A DNA stretch of 64,000 nucleotides, from assembly GCA_019916065.1 (NCBI GenBank), contig CM034240.1:35515389-35579388 (forward strand), in the 5' to 3' direction. This stretch comes from Vitellaria paradoxa (taxonomy: Eukaryota; Streptophyta; Magnoliopsida; Ericales; Sapotaceae). This document shows, one piece after another, positions 48,291 to 60,066 of the stretch; positions within the stretch are counted from its first letter, which is position 1; each line of letters begins with the position of its first letter. A program made the position numbers and the translations under genes. The notes beneath the pieces were generated by a model, which saw only the letters and a list, made by a program, of their open reading frames with translations, was not told the origin of the DNA and did no database searches.

Positions 48291-48576
48291 ATCATGGTGG
48301 AACGCTAATCTGCATCGACCAGATATAACGCCGCATAATCTGCAACCTTCATTTCTCAGCCTTTGCCACTTGGATGACTTTGTGTGAAATCTTTGATTCC
48401 CACATCGTATGACCAGAGGCGTTGAAAACTGAGGTGTACACGAAGAGCTACACTGTCTTACGACACAGGATAAAAAATTCCTTGAACTTATAAGGTAGAG
48501 AGTGACAGGAACCCAACCTTAGCCCTTTATTGTGTGAGATTTTGATCAAAGTTCTTTGTTTGATCCTCAGAACACA
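48291..48576 (+). promoter_or_regulatory. Probable P5CDH 5' leader with short upstream ORFs
   Basis: The less AT-rich stretch before the start codon looks like a 5' UTR. Three short upstream ORFs are present: 48,292-48,306 (4 codons), 48,374-48,412 (12 codons) and 48,409-48,432 (7 codons). The last two overlap as ATGA, so termination of one sits on the start of the next. Whether all lie within the mRNA depends on the unknown transcription start. If they do, they could damp translation of P5CDH. Confidence 0.45.
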
Positions 48577-51500
48577 ATGTACAGATTCCAAGTTTACAGA
48601 GAAATGAGAGCCAGAGTTGCTCCCCAGAGGGCTTTCAATTGGTTCACCTCATTCTATTCATCCAGGTACTGTCTTTTGCTTCTTACAAATCTTTGTTTGT
48701 GGGTTTTCTCTAAAAATGGGTTTCAAACAATTTCTGGGTTCGCTGATTCAGATGATTTTTCTCAAAACCCAGTTTTCTGATGATTGGGTTTCTTCCGAGT
48801 CTTTTAAAATTTTCCCTTCGTGCTGCTTTGGATCTAAGAATGATGCTCTCAGTTGTTAGTTAATATAATCTCATCAGTTATTTATTCCTGACTGTTTCTT
48901 CCTTTTTTTTTTTGGGTGGGGTGGGGGGGGGGGGGGAGTATTCTAGGGGTTTAGTCAATCTGAAGTTTTCACCAGCCACTTATTTAACATTTATATCATT
49001 TTTTTGGGCTAGATTTTACTTAGCACGAGTACTTTACCCCAGTCTCTGTTCTGTAAATTGTTCTTTTTTTTTGGCTGAACTTTTAATATTCCCACTTTGC
49101 CCCTATTAAGTTGCATTTAAAAGAAAATAAAAGAATGTAGGCGGAAAAACGTCCATACGCATTTTTCTTTGTTGGGTGTGTTTGGAGTTTGTATAAAATT
49201 GTAAAAGTTAATATATCGTATTTTGTATCGTGAGTGAAGAATTTAAATTTATTATCTCATAATTCGTGATTATAGAGATTTGTAAAGTTTTGTGTTGATT
49301 CCATACAGGCTCTTTGTCAATTTTTATTGACGGATGGGACATCAAATTGAGAGGATTTAAAGTAGTGGGGTCAAAGTGCAATTGGTTGTAAAATACAGGG
49401 TACTAAGTGTAATTTAGCCTAGTTTCTTATGTAGACGAGGTTTTTATTGTGTAACATGTGGGTTGTTGATTATTCATGGAGTTTATTTAGCTTTCCGACT
49501 CTGTTCCAGTAATCTTTCTGCTGTGATTTTTAATAGATACCTGAATTTGTTCTTGGCCATTCACTTTTCTTGTTACAATCCATTCCTTGCCGGAAAATGA
49601 GTTTTAATTTTAATTTTGGTGGTAACATCTGTTACTGCATGTTTGTTTAAGTGATTAAAATTGAAGAAATATTCAATGGTTTTGCATTTAGGTGTGTTTG
49701 GTAATGCATAATTGTCTACCACTTAAATTTCAAAATTATAATTGTCTACCACTTAAATATCAAAATTCACTCTAAATGGGTCTTAATTTTAAGTCAGAAA
49801 TGCTTGACTACTCAATATTGAGTGCACTCAACTAAGGTAATTTTCACTTTAATTTTTATTAGGAAAACTTTTTCTTGAAAGTCTAGTTTAAAATTCAGTA
49901 GCGAAATACTTTGGAACTAGAAATTGATAAGTTCAAGTTTTCGGTGCTTAATTTTCATTTTATGGAACAGCTTTTGAGTGGTTTATATTGTCCTTGTACA
50001 TATAATAGCTTTTGCAAGACCAGATATTGAAACTTTTCATACTACTTAACTTTAGATTCATTTTTTGTAATCTCATGCAATTGCATTCTGCTGCCATTGA
50101 AGTCCTTGCGCATGGTTGATCTGTTGCACGCAAAATTTTGTCAATAGTTTTGAAAGATTTTGAGTACTGCTTGTGGATTGTTTCTGTCAGGCTATATTTT
50201 TGAAAGTGAAACAGGGTTAGCATAATGATTTTTTGGCTTCTGTTTTGAGTGATTTTCTCCATATACTTCATGCCTTTTTTATCTTTAATGCAGATTCATT
50301 CATTCGCTACCTTTTGCGACCGTTGATGCTAAAGAAATTTCGGGTTCTCAACCTGCAGAAGTTCACAACTTGGGTATTCACTACATCCTGAACTGCATGT
50401 TTGTTCATTTCCCAAGACTGAATCCTTTAGATATTTTGAAGGGAAAAGAAAGAAGATTCAATATAGACAATAGCAGATCAAAGGGGGAAAAATGGAGAGC
50501 GAAAGGGATAGAAGGTCCTTCTCATTATCATGGTTTACATGAGTAGTTGGCTAGCCACATTGGGAGGGGGGGGCAGGAAAGATGTGGATATACATAGTTT
50601 TTCATCTTTTGTTGCAAATGTGACTCTTTTGTTAACGGGCTGTTTTCAGACATTGTTGTAATTGGGTGGTGAGACTAGTTATGGTTGCTAACTTTAAACA
50701 ACAAGATTCATTTGATGATGCTTTCTTGATTGACCCCAAAGAATGGGTTTTAATTCCTAGCAAAAGCCAGGATCCTCTCTTACTTTTTAGCACCCTAAAT
50801 AATCAAATATAATGATTCTGTTTCTCATCGTTTTTAGTGCAGAGAAAATGGACGGGGTCCTCTCTTACTTTGTAGCACCCTATATAACATACAATGAATC
50901 TGGTTGTCATCATTTTTAGTGCAGGGAAAATGGACAGGATCCTCCAAATGGAATACACTTCTGGATCCTTTAAATGGGGAATCATTCATTAAAGTTGCTG
51001 AAGTAGATGACATGGGAATACAGGTATGTTATTGAATATGTCATGCAATTTCCTTTCTGCATCCTTTATGAAGAGTTCTTGTTTGCTGTTTCTACAGAAT
51101 TTTCTTCAGGTTACTGAATGCTAATCTTGGTACTTAGAATTAGGTGTGTCATCTCATTATCACAAATTTTCACTTCTCCAGCTAATGTGCACTCTTAAGT
51201 TTATACATTATTCTAATTACACTAAATCTTCCCCCTACTGTTGACTGCTTTCACAGCCATTTGTGGAGAGCTTGTCCAAGTGCCCCAAACATGGTCTACA
51301 CAATCCATTCAAAGCACCAGAGAGGTTTCTGTTACCTGATCCTGTGTCCTTTTCCTAATTGCTCCTTTTTTTTTTTTTTTTTTTTTTTGTTGGGGGGGCT
51401 AATGATTGCTATTTGTTAGTGATGGTCACAGATGCACTGATAGTAGGGAAAATCATTATTTTTTTTCCTGCAAGTAGTTTTTATTTATTTAGTTATTATT

Positions 51501-54500
51501 ATTTGTTTATGATACTCTAGTTATTGAGTATCCTAAACACTAATATTATCAGCTATAATTTTCAGGTATCTAATGCTTGGAGACGTATCTGTAAAGGCAG
51601 CTCACATGCTTTCCCAGCCAAAGGTCATATGTTCAAGCATTTTTTTAATGGATCTCAAATAACGATTTCTCTTAGAAGAGCATTACTTTTGCAATAATTA
51701 GAGCATATTTGTGCATTCCAGGTTTCTGATTTCTTCAGCAGGTTAATTCAAAGGGTGTCTCCAAAGAGCTACCAACAGGCTTTTGGTGAGGTTTATGTTA
51801 CTCAAAAATTTCTGGAGAATTTTTGTGGCGATCAGGTACATGGAGATGCTCCATTGAACATTTTTTGTTTTATTGATCTGAAAGAGAGACAAGTGGTACT
51901 CCTGAGATCTTCATGTGAGTTGACCATAGGTCCATAGTGGTTTCATGTCAGCCATGATCAAGGGCCATATGTCAGTCTTGTGGAGTGACAAGTTGACCCA
52001 CTTCACATAATTCCCTTTTAGGTAGTGAACCTCACAGCCACAAGGTAGAGCAAGTGGTGCTTGCCTTTTGGACACACTTCCTTGTGCTAGAATCCTAGAT
52101 AAACTGCACAGAACCTCCTCAAGCCATCAGGCTTACCACCTTTGGCTGTCCTGGCTGCTGGGCCCTCATTTGCCTACAAGACAGGAAAAAAAAAAAAAAA
52201 AAGTATTGTATCGAACTGCATGTAGTGATGCTATAGTGGCTTATGGTTGACAGGTATAAGCTGTTATACCGTGTTGTTAGTTTGATGAACCTTTTTGCCA
52301 TATCAAAGCCCAATATGGTCATCAATTTCTCTGTTATCTTTCTTTGTCCTTAACCTTCTGTCTTTTTAAATGATATTTTGACCAAGCATATTATGTATCT
52401 CAACAAATTGAATGACACCGCCAAGCCTTTCTTTCTTTCTTTCTTTCCTTTTCATCTTATCACTTCCTGTTTGTCTGGCAGGTGCGGTTCCTAGCTAGGT
52501 CTTTTGCAGTACCTGGGAATCATCTTGGTCAGCAGAGTCATGGCTTTCGCTGGCCTTATGGTCCTGTAAGTCATCCTTTTCAAGATACTGAATTCATTTT
52601 AAGAGGAACTGGGTCACACAACCTTTTGAGCTGATGATTCAATGTCGACATTTATATAGAGATAATCTTTTGTTCTTAATAGTAGTATAATATTAGTTTG
52701 TTGTCTTATTCATACTGTTTTGACAAGAAAAAGACTTGTGTTGGCACATCTTTATTTTCTATTGGGAACATTTCATGTGGTTAAAAATTTTAGTTTTATA
52801 TTTGGAATGGTATAAACTAATGCCAGCATAGAACATGTGTTTGGTGAAAAACTCTAATAATTTGACAGGTTAGAACCTGTTGGCTTAAATATTCAATAAT
52901 TAGCTGTGTTACAGGGACTCTTCTAAATACATTGCATATCCATGTCAAATACTCGATACTTGGACGAGGGTATGGTATTGGTGTCTCAATCTAATTGGAT
53001 GCATATTTAAAAATTCGATTTTAGCAAATAATTATGCATAGAGCTTGTGTTTTATACATGAAATATTGTTATGGAACTTTGTTAATACTACATTATTCTA
53101 TAAAATAAAATAATAATATTAAATATGAATATTCTCTTGTGCCCCCTATCCTTGAATAGGAAAACTAGTGGATCTGACTTTTAAACTCGTATCCGTATCC
53201 AGTACTTGTATCCGAGTCCATGTAGCATAGATAATTAGGTAAATAAGTAGTGAAACAGAAGAGCTGGATCTTGCATTTATTTATATAACATTGCCCCTTA
53301 TATAGAACTTATCTTTTAGTGACAATTTCAATTTAAATCTGGACAAGGAATGCTTACTGTCTTACATTTTTATTTATTTATTTCTGTACAAGTTTTAGTT
53401 TTTTAACATATAGTGGTATGTGAAGATGGACCTGCAGACTCTTTCACTGTCTCACAAGTCTTTAGTTGAGAAAAAGGGAGAGATTGAAATTGAATTCTCT
53501 CGTCTCCCTTGCATATTATTTATAATGAAGGTTTACATCAAATTAGGAAATAGGAAACTAGGAAATTAGGAAACCAAATCAATCACTCCTATATGCTAAA
53601 CAATCACATCTATATTCTAAGGAAATTAAGCATATATTCTAATATATATGTTTCTATATTCTAACACGCCCCCTCAAGCTGGAGCATATAAGTCAAAAAT
53701 GCCCAGCTTGGAGATGAAACTTTGAAATGCAGAACGAGATAATGGCTTGGTGAGAAGATCGGCCAGCTGAGAAGAGGAGCGAACAAATGAAGTACTCAAC
53801 TCCTTGCGGAGCAGCAAATCACGTATAAAATGACAATCAACCTCAATATGTTTTGTACGCTCGTGAAACACAGGATTATTGGCAATAAAGATAGCAGCTT
53901 GATTATCACAATGCATTTCCATAGGAGCAGGAACTTCAATACCAAAATCCCGAAGAAGTGACCGAACCCAGAGCATTTCAGACGCAGTGTGAGCCATAGC
54001 ACGATACTCAGCTTCAGCACTAGAACGAGCCACAACTTGTTGTTTCTTACTACGCCATGTAACTAAATTACCACCAACAAAGGTACAATAACCCGAGGTG
54101 GAACGCCGATCATTCCGATTACCAGCCCAATCAGCATCACTATAACCAGTAACGCATAAGGAGGAAGAGGAACGATACAAAAGTCCACGTGCTGGAGAAT
54201 GCTTCAAATACCGTAGAATCCGACACACAGCCTCAAAATGCGGAAGATGAGGACTATGCATAAATTGGCTGACTACCCCCACAGCATAAGTGATGTCAGG
54301 ACGAGTAACAGTGAGATAAATGAGCTTGCCCACAAGTCGACGGTAACGACCCACATCAGAAAATGGCTCGCCCGAAGTAGCATCTAACTTAGTAGATGGG
54401 TCCATAGGAGTATCAGCAGGACGGGCACCGAGAAGACCAGTGTCAGAGAGTAAATCCAGCACATACTTGCGTTGACAGAGGGAGATGCCTTGTGAAGAGT

Positions 54501-57500
54501 GGGCAATTTCAATTCCAAGAAAGTAACGAAGTCGACCCAAATCCTTGGTATGAAATTGAGTAGCAAGATACTGTTTCAAATCCACAATACCCGTGATATC
54601 ATCACCAGAAATAATAATGTCATCAACATAGACAATTAATATAATAGTGCCAGAAGATTGTCGTCGTACAAAGACTGAATGATCAGCAGTAGAACGAGTA
54701 TACCCAATATCAAGGAGAACAGAGCTGAAACGATCAAACCAAGCCCTAGGAGATTGTTTCAGACCATATAAAGCACGCTGTAAACGACACACAAGATGCT
54801 CACTACCAGGGATACTATAACCAGGAGGTTGATCCATATAGACTTCTTCTTGTAGTTCTCCATGGAGGAATGCATTCTTAATATCAAGCTGATGTAGAGG
54901 CCAAGAACGACTTGCAGCAACAGCAAGAAGAATTCGAACTGAATTCAGACGAGCAACAGGAGAGAAAGTCTCAGAATAGTCAACACCATACGTCTGAGTG
55001 TAACCTTTGGCAACCAACCGAGCTTTAAGGCGCTCAACTGAACCATCTGGAAGATACTTAACAGTATAAACCCAGCGACAACCAACAGTTCGTTTGCCAA
55101 TAGGTAGAGAGGTGAGTTCCCATGTCTGATTTTGATGAAGAGCATGCATTTCTTCATCCATTGCGTGTTTCCATCCCGGAATAGACAAGGCCTGTTGATA
55201 AGTAGAAGGAACAAAAACAGAAGACAAGGCACAAATAAAAGAAGACAAGGAACAGGAAAGCTGATGGTAAGAGACAAAAATTAGCAATAAGATGTTGAGT
55301 GCAAGTACGCTTACCTTTTCGTAAGGCAATGGGCAAGTCAGGAGAAAGGAGAATGATCTTCATCAGAATCAGGTACCTCAGACGAAGGGGTGTGATCTGG
55401 TGGTAAGGGAAGAATGACCTTTCTATCAGGATCACGTCGATAAACCTGTTGCAAAGGAGCAGGAGCAGAAGGTTCAGATGGAACTAATGGTTCTGAAGCT
55501 GTGAAGTGATCAGTGGTAGGAGTGAGTGAGGTAGACTGGGATATGGGAACATAGGTGGAAGATAAAGGGGCAGGAAGAGTAGGGGAGTGCGCCCCCTCAC
55601 GAAAGGTAATGAGATCAGGAGATAAAAGGTCACCACTAGAAGAAAAGAAAGGAGTAGATTCAAAAAAGGTGACATCGGCACTCACAAAGTAACGTCGGGA
55701 AGGAGGGTGATAACAACGATAACCTTTCTGAGTGCGGGAATATCCTAAGAAGACACACTTACGAGAACGAGGTGAAAGTTTGTCTTGATTAGGATCAAGT
55801 ATATGAACAAAGGCAACACAACCAAAGGTACGAGGAGAAAGAGGAAAAGGTGACCGATTGGGATAAAGAAGAGAAAATGGAGACTTATTTGACAATATTG
55901 GTGTAGGGACCCTATTAATTAGATAACAAGCAGTGAGAACAGCATCTGCCCAAAAAGATTTAGGGACATGCATGTGAAACATTAGGGTACGAGCAACATC
56001 TAACAAATGACGATTTTTGCGTTCAGCAATACCATTTTGTTGAGAAGTGTGAGGACAAGTAGTTTGGTGGATAATGCCCTTATCAGTACAAAAGTTATGA
56101 ACAATCGTCTGAATATACTCCAATGCATTATCAGAACGAAAGACTTTAATTCTTCTGTTGAATTGAGTAACAATTTCATTGTAAAAACGAGAAATAACAG
56201 AAGGTAAATCAGACCGTTGTTTAATTAAAAAAAGCCATGTCATTCGAGAAAAATCATCAACAAATATCACGAAATATGAAAAACCATTAACACTAGAAAT
56301 GCGGGCAGGACCCCAAACATCTGTATGAACAATATCAAAAGGTTCAGACTCACGACTAATACTACGGCTAGGAAAAGAACTACGGTGATGCTTGCCAAGT
56401 TGACAAGCCTCACATTCAAGACTAGACACTGAACTAAAATTAGGAAAAAGTAGCTTCAACCGAGCTAAACATGGATGACCAAGACGAACATGCCACTGGA
56501 GAGGGGAGACAGAGGTGTGGAGAACTGTGCTAGTTAGTTGTTCTGGTGGACGATCACGATTAAGATAATAAAGGCCATCCTTCTCATGCCCCGAACCAAT
56601 CATCTTCTTCGTCGTGAGGTCCTGAAAAACACAAGAAGTAGGAAAGAAGGTTATGGAACAATTTAATAATTTGGTTAACTGACTGACAGAGAGTAAATTA
56701 AAGGGAAAGTGTGGTACATAAAGACTAGAAGGGAGATTAAGGGATGATAAGGGATGAAGAGTCCCTCTACCAGACACAGGACGAGAAGAACCATCAGCTA
56801 ACACAATACTATGATTAACATTACTGAGGTTAGAGAATAAGGAAGAATTACCAGACATATGCGAGCTGGCTCCCGAATCGATGATCCAAGAGGGAGAAGA
56901 GGAGACTACAAGAGCTGGTTTACCTGAGTTAGCCAGAGTAGCAGTGGAAGATGAAGGATTAGAAGCACGCAAGGATTGAATGAGCTCTTGAAGTTGTGAG
57001 GAGCTTAAGGTTATTGTCTCCTGAGAATCAGACGTGGTAGCTCCATTATCAGACGCTGGAAGTGACGAAGTAGCACAGTCAGAGGCATGGTGGGCTTGTT
57101 CAGGCTTACCATATTTCTTCCAACAGTAAGGTTCAGTATGATTGGTACCACCGCAAAAATTACACTTGCGGTCACCTCGACCATTTGATGAACGTCCTCC
57201 ACCACGAGAACCACTACGAGTAGTACGTCCACCACGAGTGCCACGAGAATTACCTTGGGAAGAACTTCCTCGATTATGTTGACTAATAAGTGCTGAAGAA
57301 TCAGTAGAAGTCACTGAATGATCATTCACACTGGATGGATGGCAACCCAATGATGACCTTTGTATACGAGCATAAGCACTGGCAGCAGTAGGAAGAGTTT
57401 CACTCGCTAGAATTTGATCTTTAAAGCCTCGAAGTACAGGATTAAGGCCAGATAAAAAGTTTGCAATCATGAATTCTTCCCAATACTTCCTTTGCTGTGT

Positions 57501-58507
57501 TAAGTCTTCACTGAACGGTCTGTATTGTAACAGCTGCTCCCATAAACTCTTCAAGTGACTGTAGTAATCAGACAATGATCTCTCGCCCTGTTTTGCAGAG
57601 AACATCTGTTCATACAACTCATAAACTCGAGAAATATTACTTTTCTGGGAATATGATTCTGCAAGACAATCCCAGATCTTCTTAGATGAGTCACAAAACT
57701 CAACGGTGGTAGCAACTGAATCCTCCAGACTATGCCATAATAGCCCCATAACAATTGCATCCTCGCTCATCCAAACACGATACCGAGGATCAGTGGACGA
57801 TGGTGGCTTATCAGTAATAAATTGTAACTTGTCCTTTCCTCGAAGAAAGGTCTTCACAGCATGTGCCCAACTCAAATAATTCTCACCATTTAATTTTTTC
57901 GGTGTAATAGAACGAGGAACATCATCTGCCTTTAAGAAGACAGATTGAGGCATGATTGAAGTAGTATCTTCAAATTTTGACATGTTAATAAATCTCCAGC
58001 ACAGTCGTCAAATAAAGAACCAACAAAGAGACCTCCGCAACCGTAGAACAAGAGTGGTTAACCAAACCAACAAATCAACGCCCCAATGGCAGCAAAGAAA
58101 TCGGAACAAACCAGAATGACAGATCTGGTCTCGAACAAGAAGAAATCAGAAAAAAAACAGACAGTTGCGGAAGACAGGGACGAGAACGACCATGCTTACA
58201 TCCAAATCAACTACCCATCAAGCCAAAAGGTAGCAAAAAGGGTCGCCTGCCCTAGGCGAGCTCCGGCAGGGGTCGCCGGAAACTTCTCGGAGGGAGACGC
58301 GCCTGCACGCGCCGAGAGAAGCTTCGCGCGTGGAATCTGGACGCCTCGGAAGTCCCGCGCGTGAGGGCGCGTGGCCTACCGGCCGGTGACGACTCCGGTG
58401 GGGTTGTGATCGTCGGCCACCGGCGATCCTTTTGGAGTGGTCGGACTTCAATTCCGACCACCGGAGAGCTGTCCGCCGGCGATGAACAGTGCCGCTACAG
58501 TACTGTT

Positions 58508-58546
<39 letters not shown>

Positions 58547-60035
58547 GGGCTGCTACAGCTAGGGTTTTTTTTTTTTTTTTTTTTTTTTTGTGGAACCAGA
58601 GTTTGCTCTGATACCAAGTTGAGAAAAAGGGAGAGATTGAAATTGAATTCTCTCGTCTCCCTTGCATATTATTTATAATGAAGGTTTACATCAAATTAGG
58701 AAATAGGAAACTAGGAAATTAGGAAACCAAATCAATCACTCCTATATGCTAAACAATCACATCTATATTCTAAGGAAATTAAGCATATATTCTAATATAT
58801 ATGTTTCTATATTCTAACATCTTTGTTTGTATCAGCTTGAATTTTCATGACAATGGATTGTCTCCAATGATAACAATTTTTGCTTACCAATTGAAATTTT
58901 AGAGAATTGTTTGTGCAGGTAGCAATAATAACTCCTTTCAATTTTCCTCTAGAGATTCCTGTTCTTCAGTTGATGGGTGCACTATACATGGGCAATAAGC
59001 CTGTTCTTAAAGTTGATAGCAAGGTGAGCTCTTAGAACTTATTTTAGATACTCCAAATAATGAGCACCCCACCGCTCCTCCTCCCCCCTCCCCTCCCCCC
59101 CCAAAAAAAAATAGAAAGAAATAAAAAATGGAACTCTATAGCATGAGATTCAGTTATTTAGCCTTTCATTATTTCACATGAGCAAATCAATAAATTTTGT
59201 GGGTGGCAATTTGTGGTTTCCATTTAATATATCATCATATAATTGCTTATGAAGAAACCATTACAATCATTTGGGTAGAAGACAGATGGATAAATGGATT
59301 TTATTCAATTTTGTTGTTCTAGAATTGCCAGCTGCTCGCTTATTCCATCCACAGTTTTCATTTTCTTAATTTATTAGCTTCCTTTTTGATGAAATCTGGT
59401 TCTGTTTTTTCTGTGGTATTTTTTCTATTACATTCTCTGTGCAAACACTATTTATCCATACTGTTTACCTACTGAAATGTCTCTTAGGTATGCATTGTTA
59501 TGGAACAAATGCTCCGGCTGCTCCATGATTGTGGGTTACCTCTTGAGGATGTTGACTTCATCAATGCTGATGGGAAGACAATGAATAAGCTATTGTTGGA
59601 GGTTTGTTTTCTCTAAAATGAGAATACTTCATAGTAAAAAAAATTCAGAGCCGTCATTCTGTTATGAACGGATATGATTTATTTTTTCCTGATTAATGGA
59701 CTGCACAACTGGGACAGGCCCCTGCCGCTTGTCAATGTACCTAACCTAGGTCAAGGTGGGATTCATTCCTGGGTGTTTGGTACAATTACTGAGAAATTTT
59801 ACGCAATGAGCTGGCCAACATTTTAGTAATCGTTTCTTGTGTGATCAAACTTCTAAGTAATTTTTAAATCCATTTTGTTAACCTATTGAATTCCATTATC
59901 AGGCAAATCCACGCATGACTCTCTTTACTGGTAGCTCAAGGGTCGCAGATAAGTTGGCTGTTGACTTAAAGGGACGCATCAAATTGGAAGATGCAGGATT
60001 TGACTGGAAGATCCTTGGGCCTGATGTCCATGAGG

Positions 60036-60066
<31 letters not shown>

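Larger units (their letters stand above)
53459..58824 (-). mobile_element. Young Copia LTR retrotransposon in P5CDH intron 7, antisense
   Basis: The element 53,464-58,819 (5,356 bp) lies between identical 5-base target duplications TCTTT (53,459-53,463 and 58,820-58,824). The two 203-bp LTRs look identical base for base. Reading on the minus strand: 5' LTR, primer site, GC-rich leader, gag-protease-integrase, RT-RNase H, polypurine tract, 3' LTR. The domain order makes it Ty1/Copia; RT and integrase wording resembles the Arabidopsis RE1 type. Intron 7 would be about 1.0 kb without it. Coding is split into two frames, so it may depend on other copies for movement. Confidence 0.97.

Noticed and set aside
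48556..48576. In-frame TTG upstream of the P5CDH ATG as an alternative start
   Set aside because: The ATG at 48,577 matches the family N-terminus; the TTG extension adds seven residues with no support.
51960..52250. Poly(A)-ended block in P5CDH intron 6 as a second SINE
   Set aside because: A run of 17 A is present near 52,186, but I found no box A/B pair and no flanking target duplication.
58218..58678. Open frames of 69-105 codons on both strands in the GC-rich leader of the intronic Copia element
   Set aside because: They arise from high G+C and poly(T) runs, show no known motif, and lie in the untranslated leader between primer site and gag.
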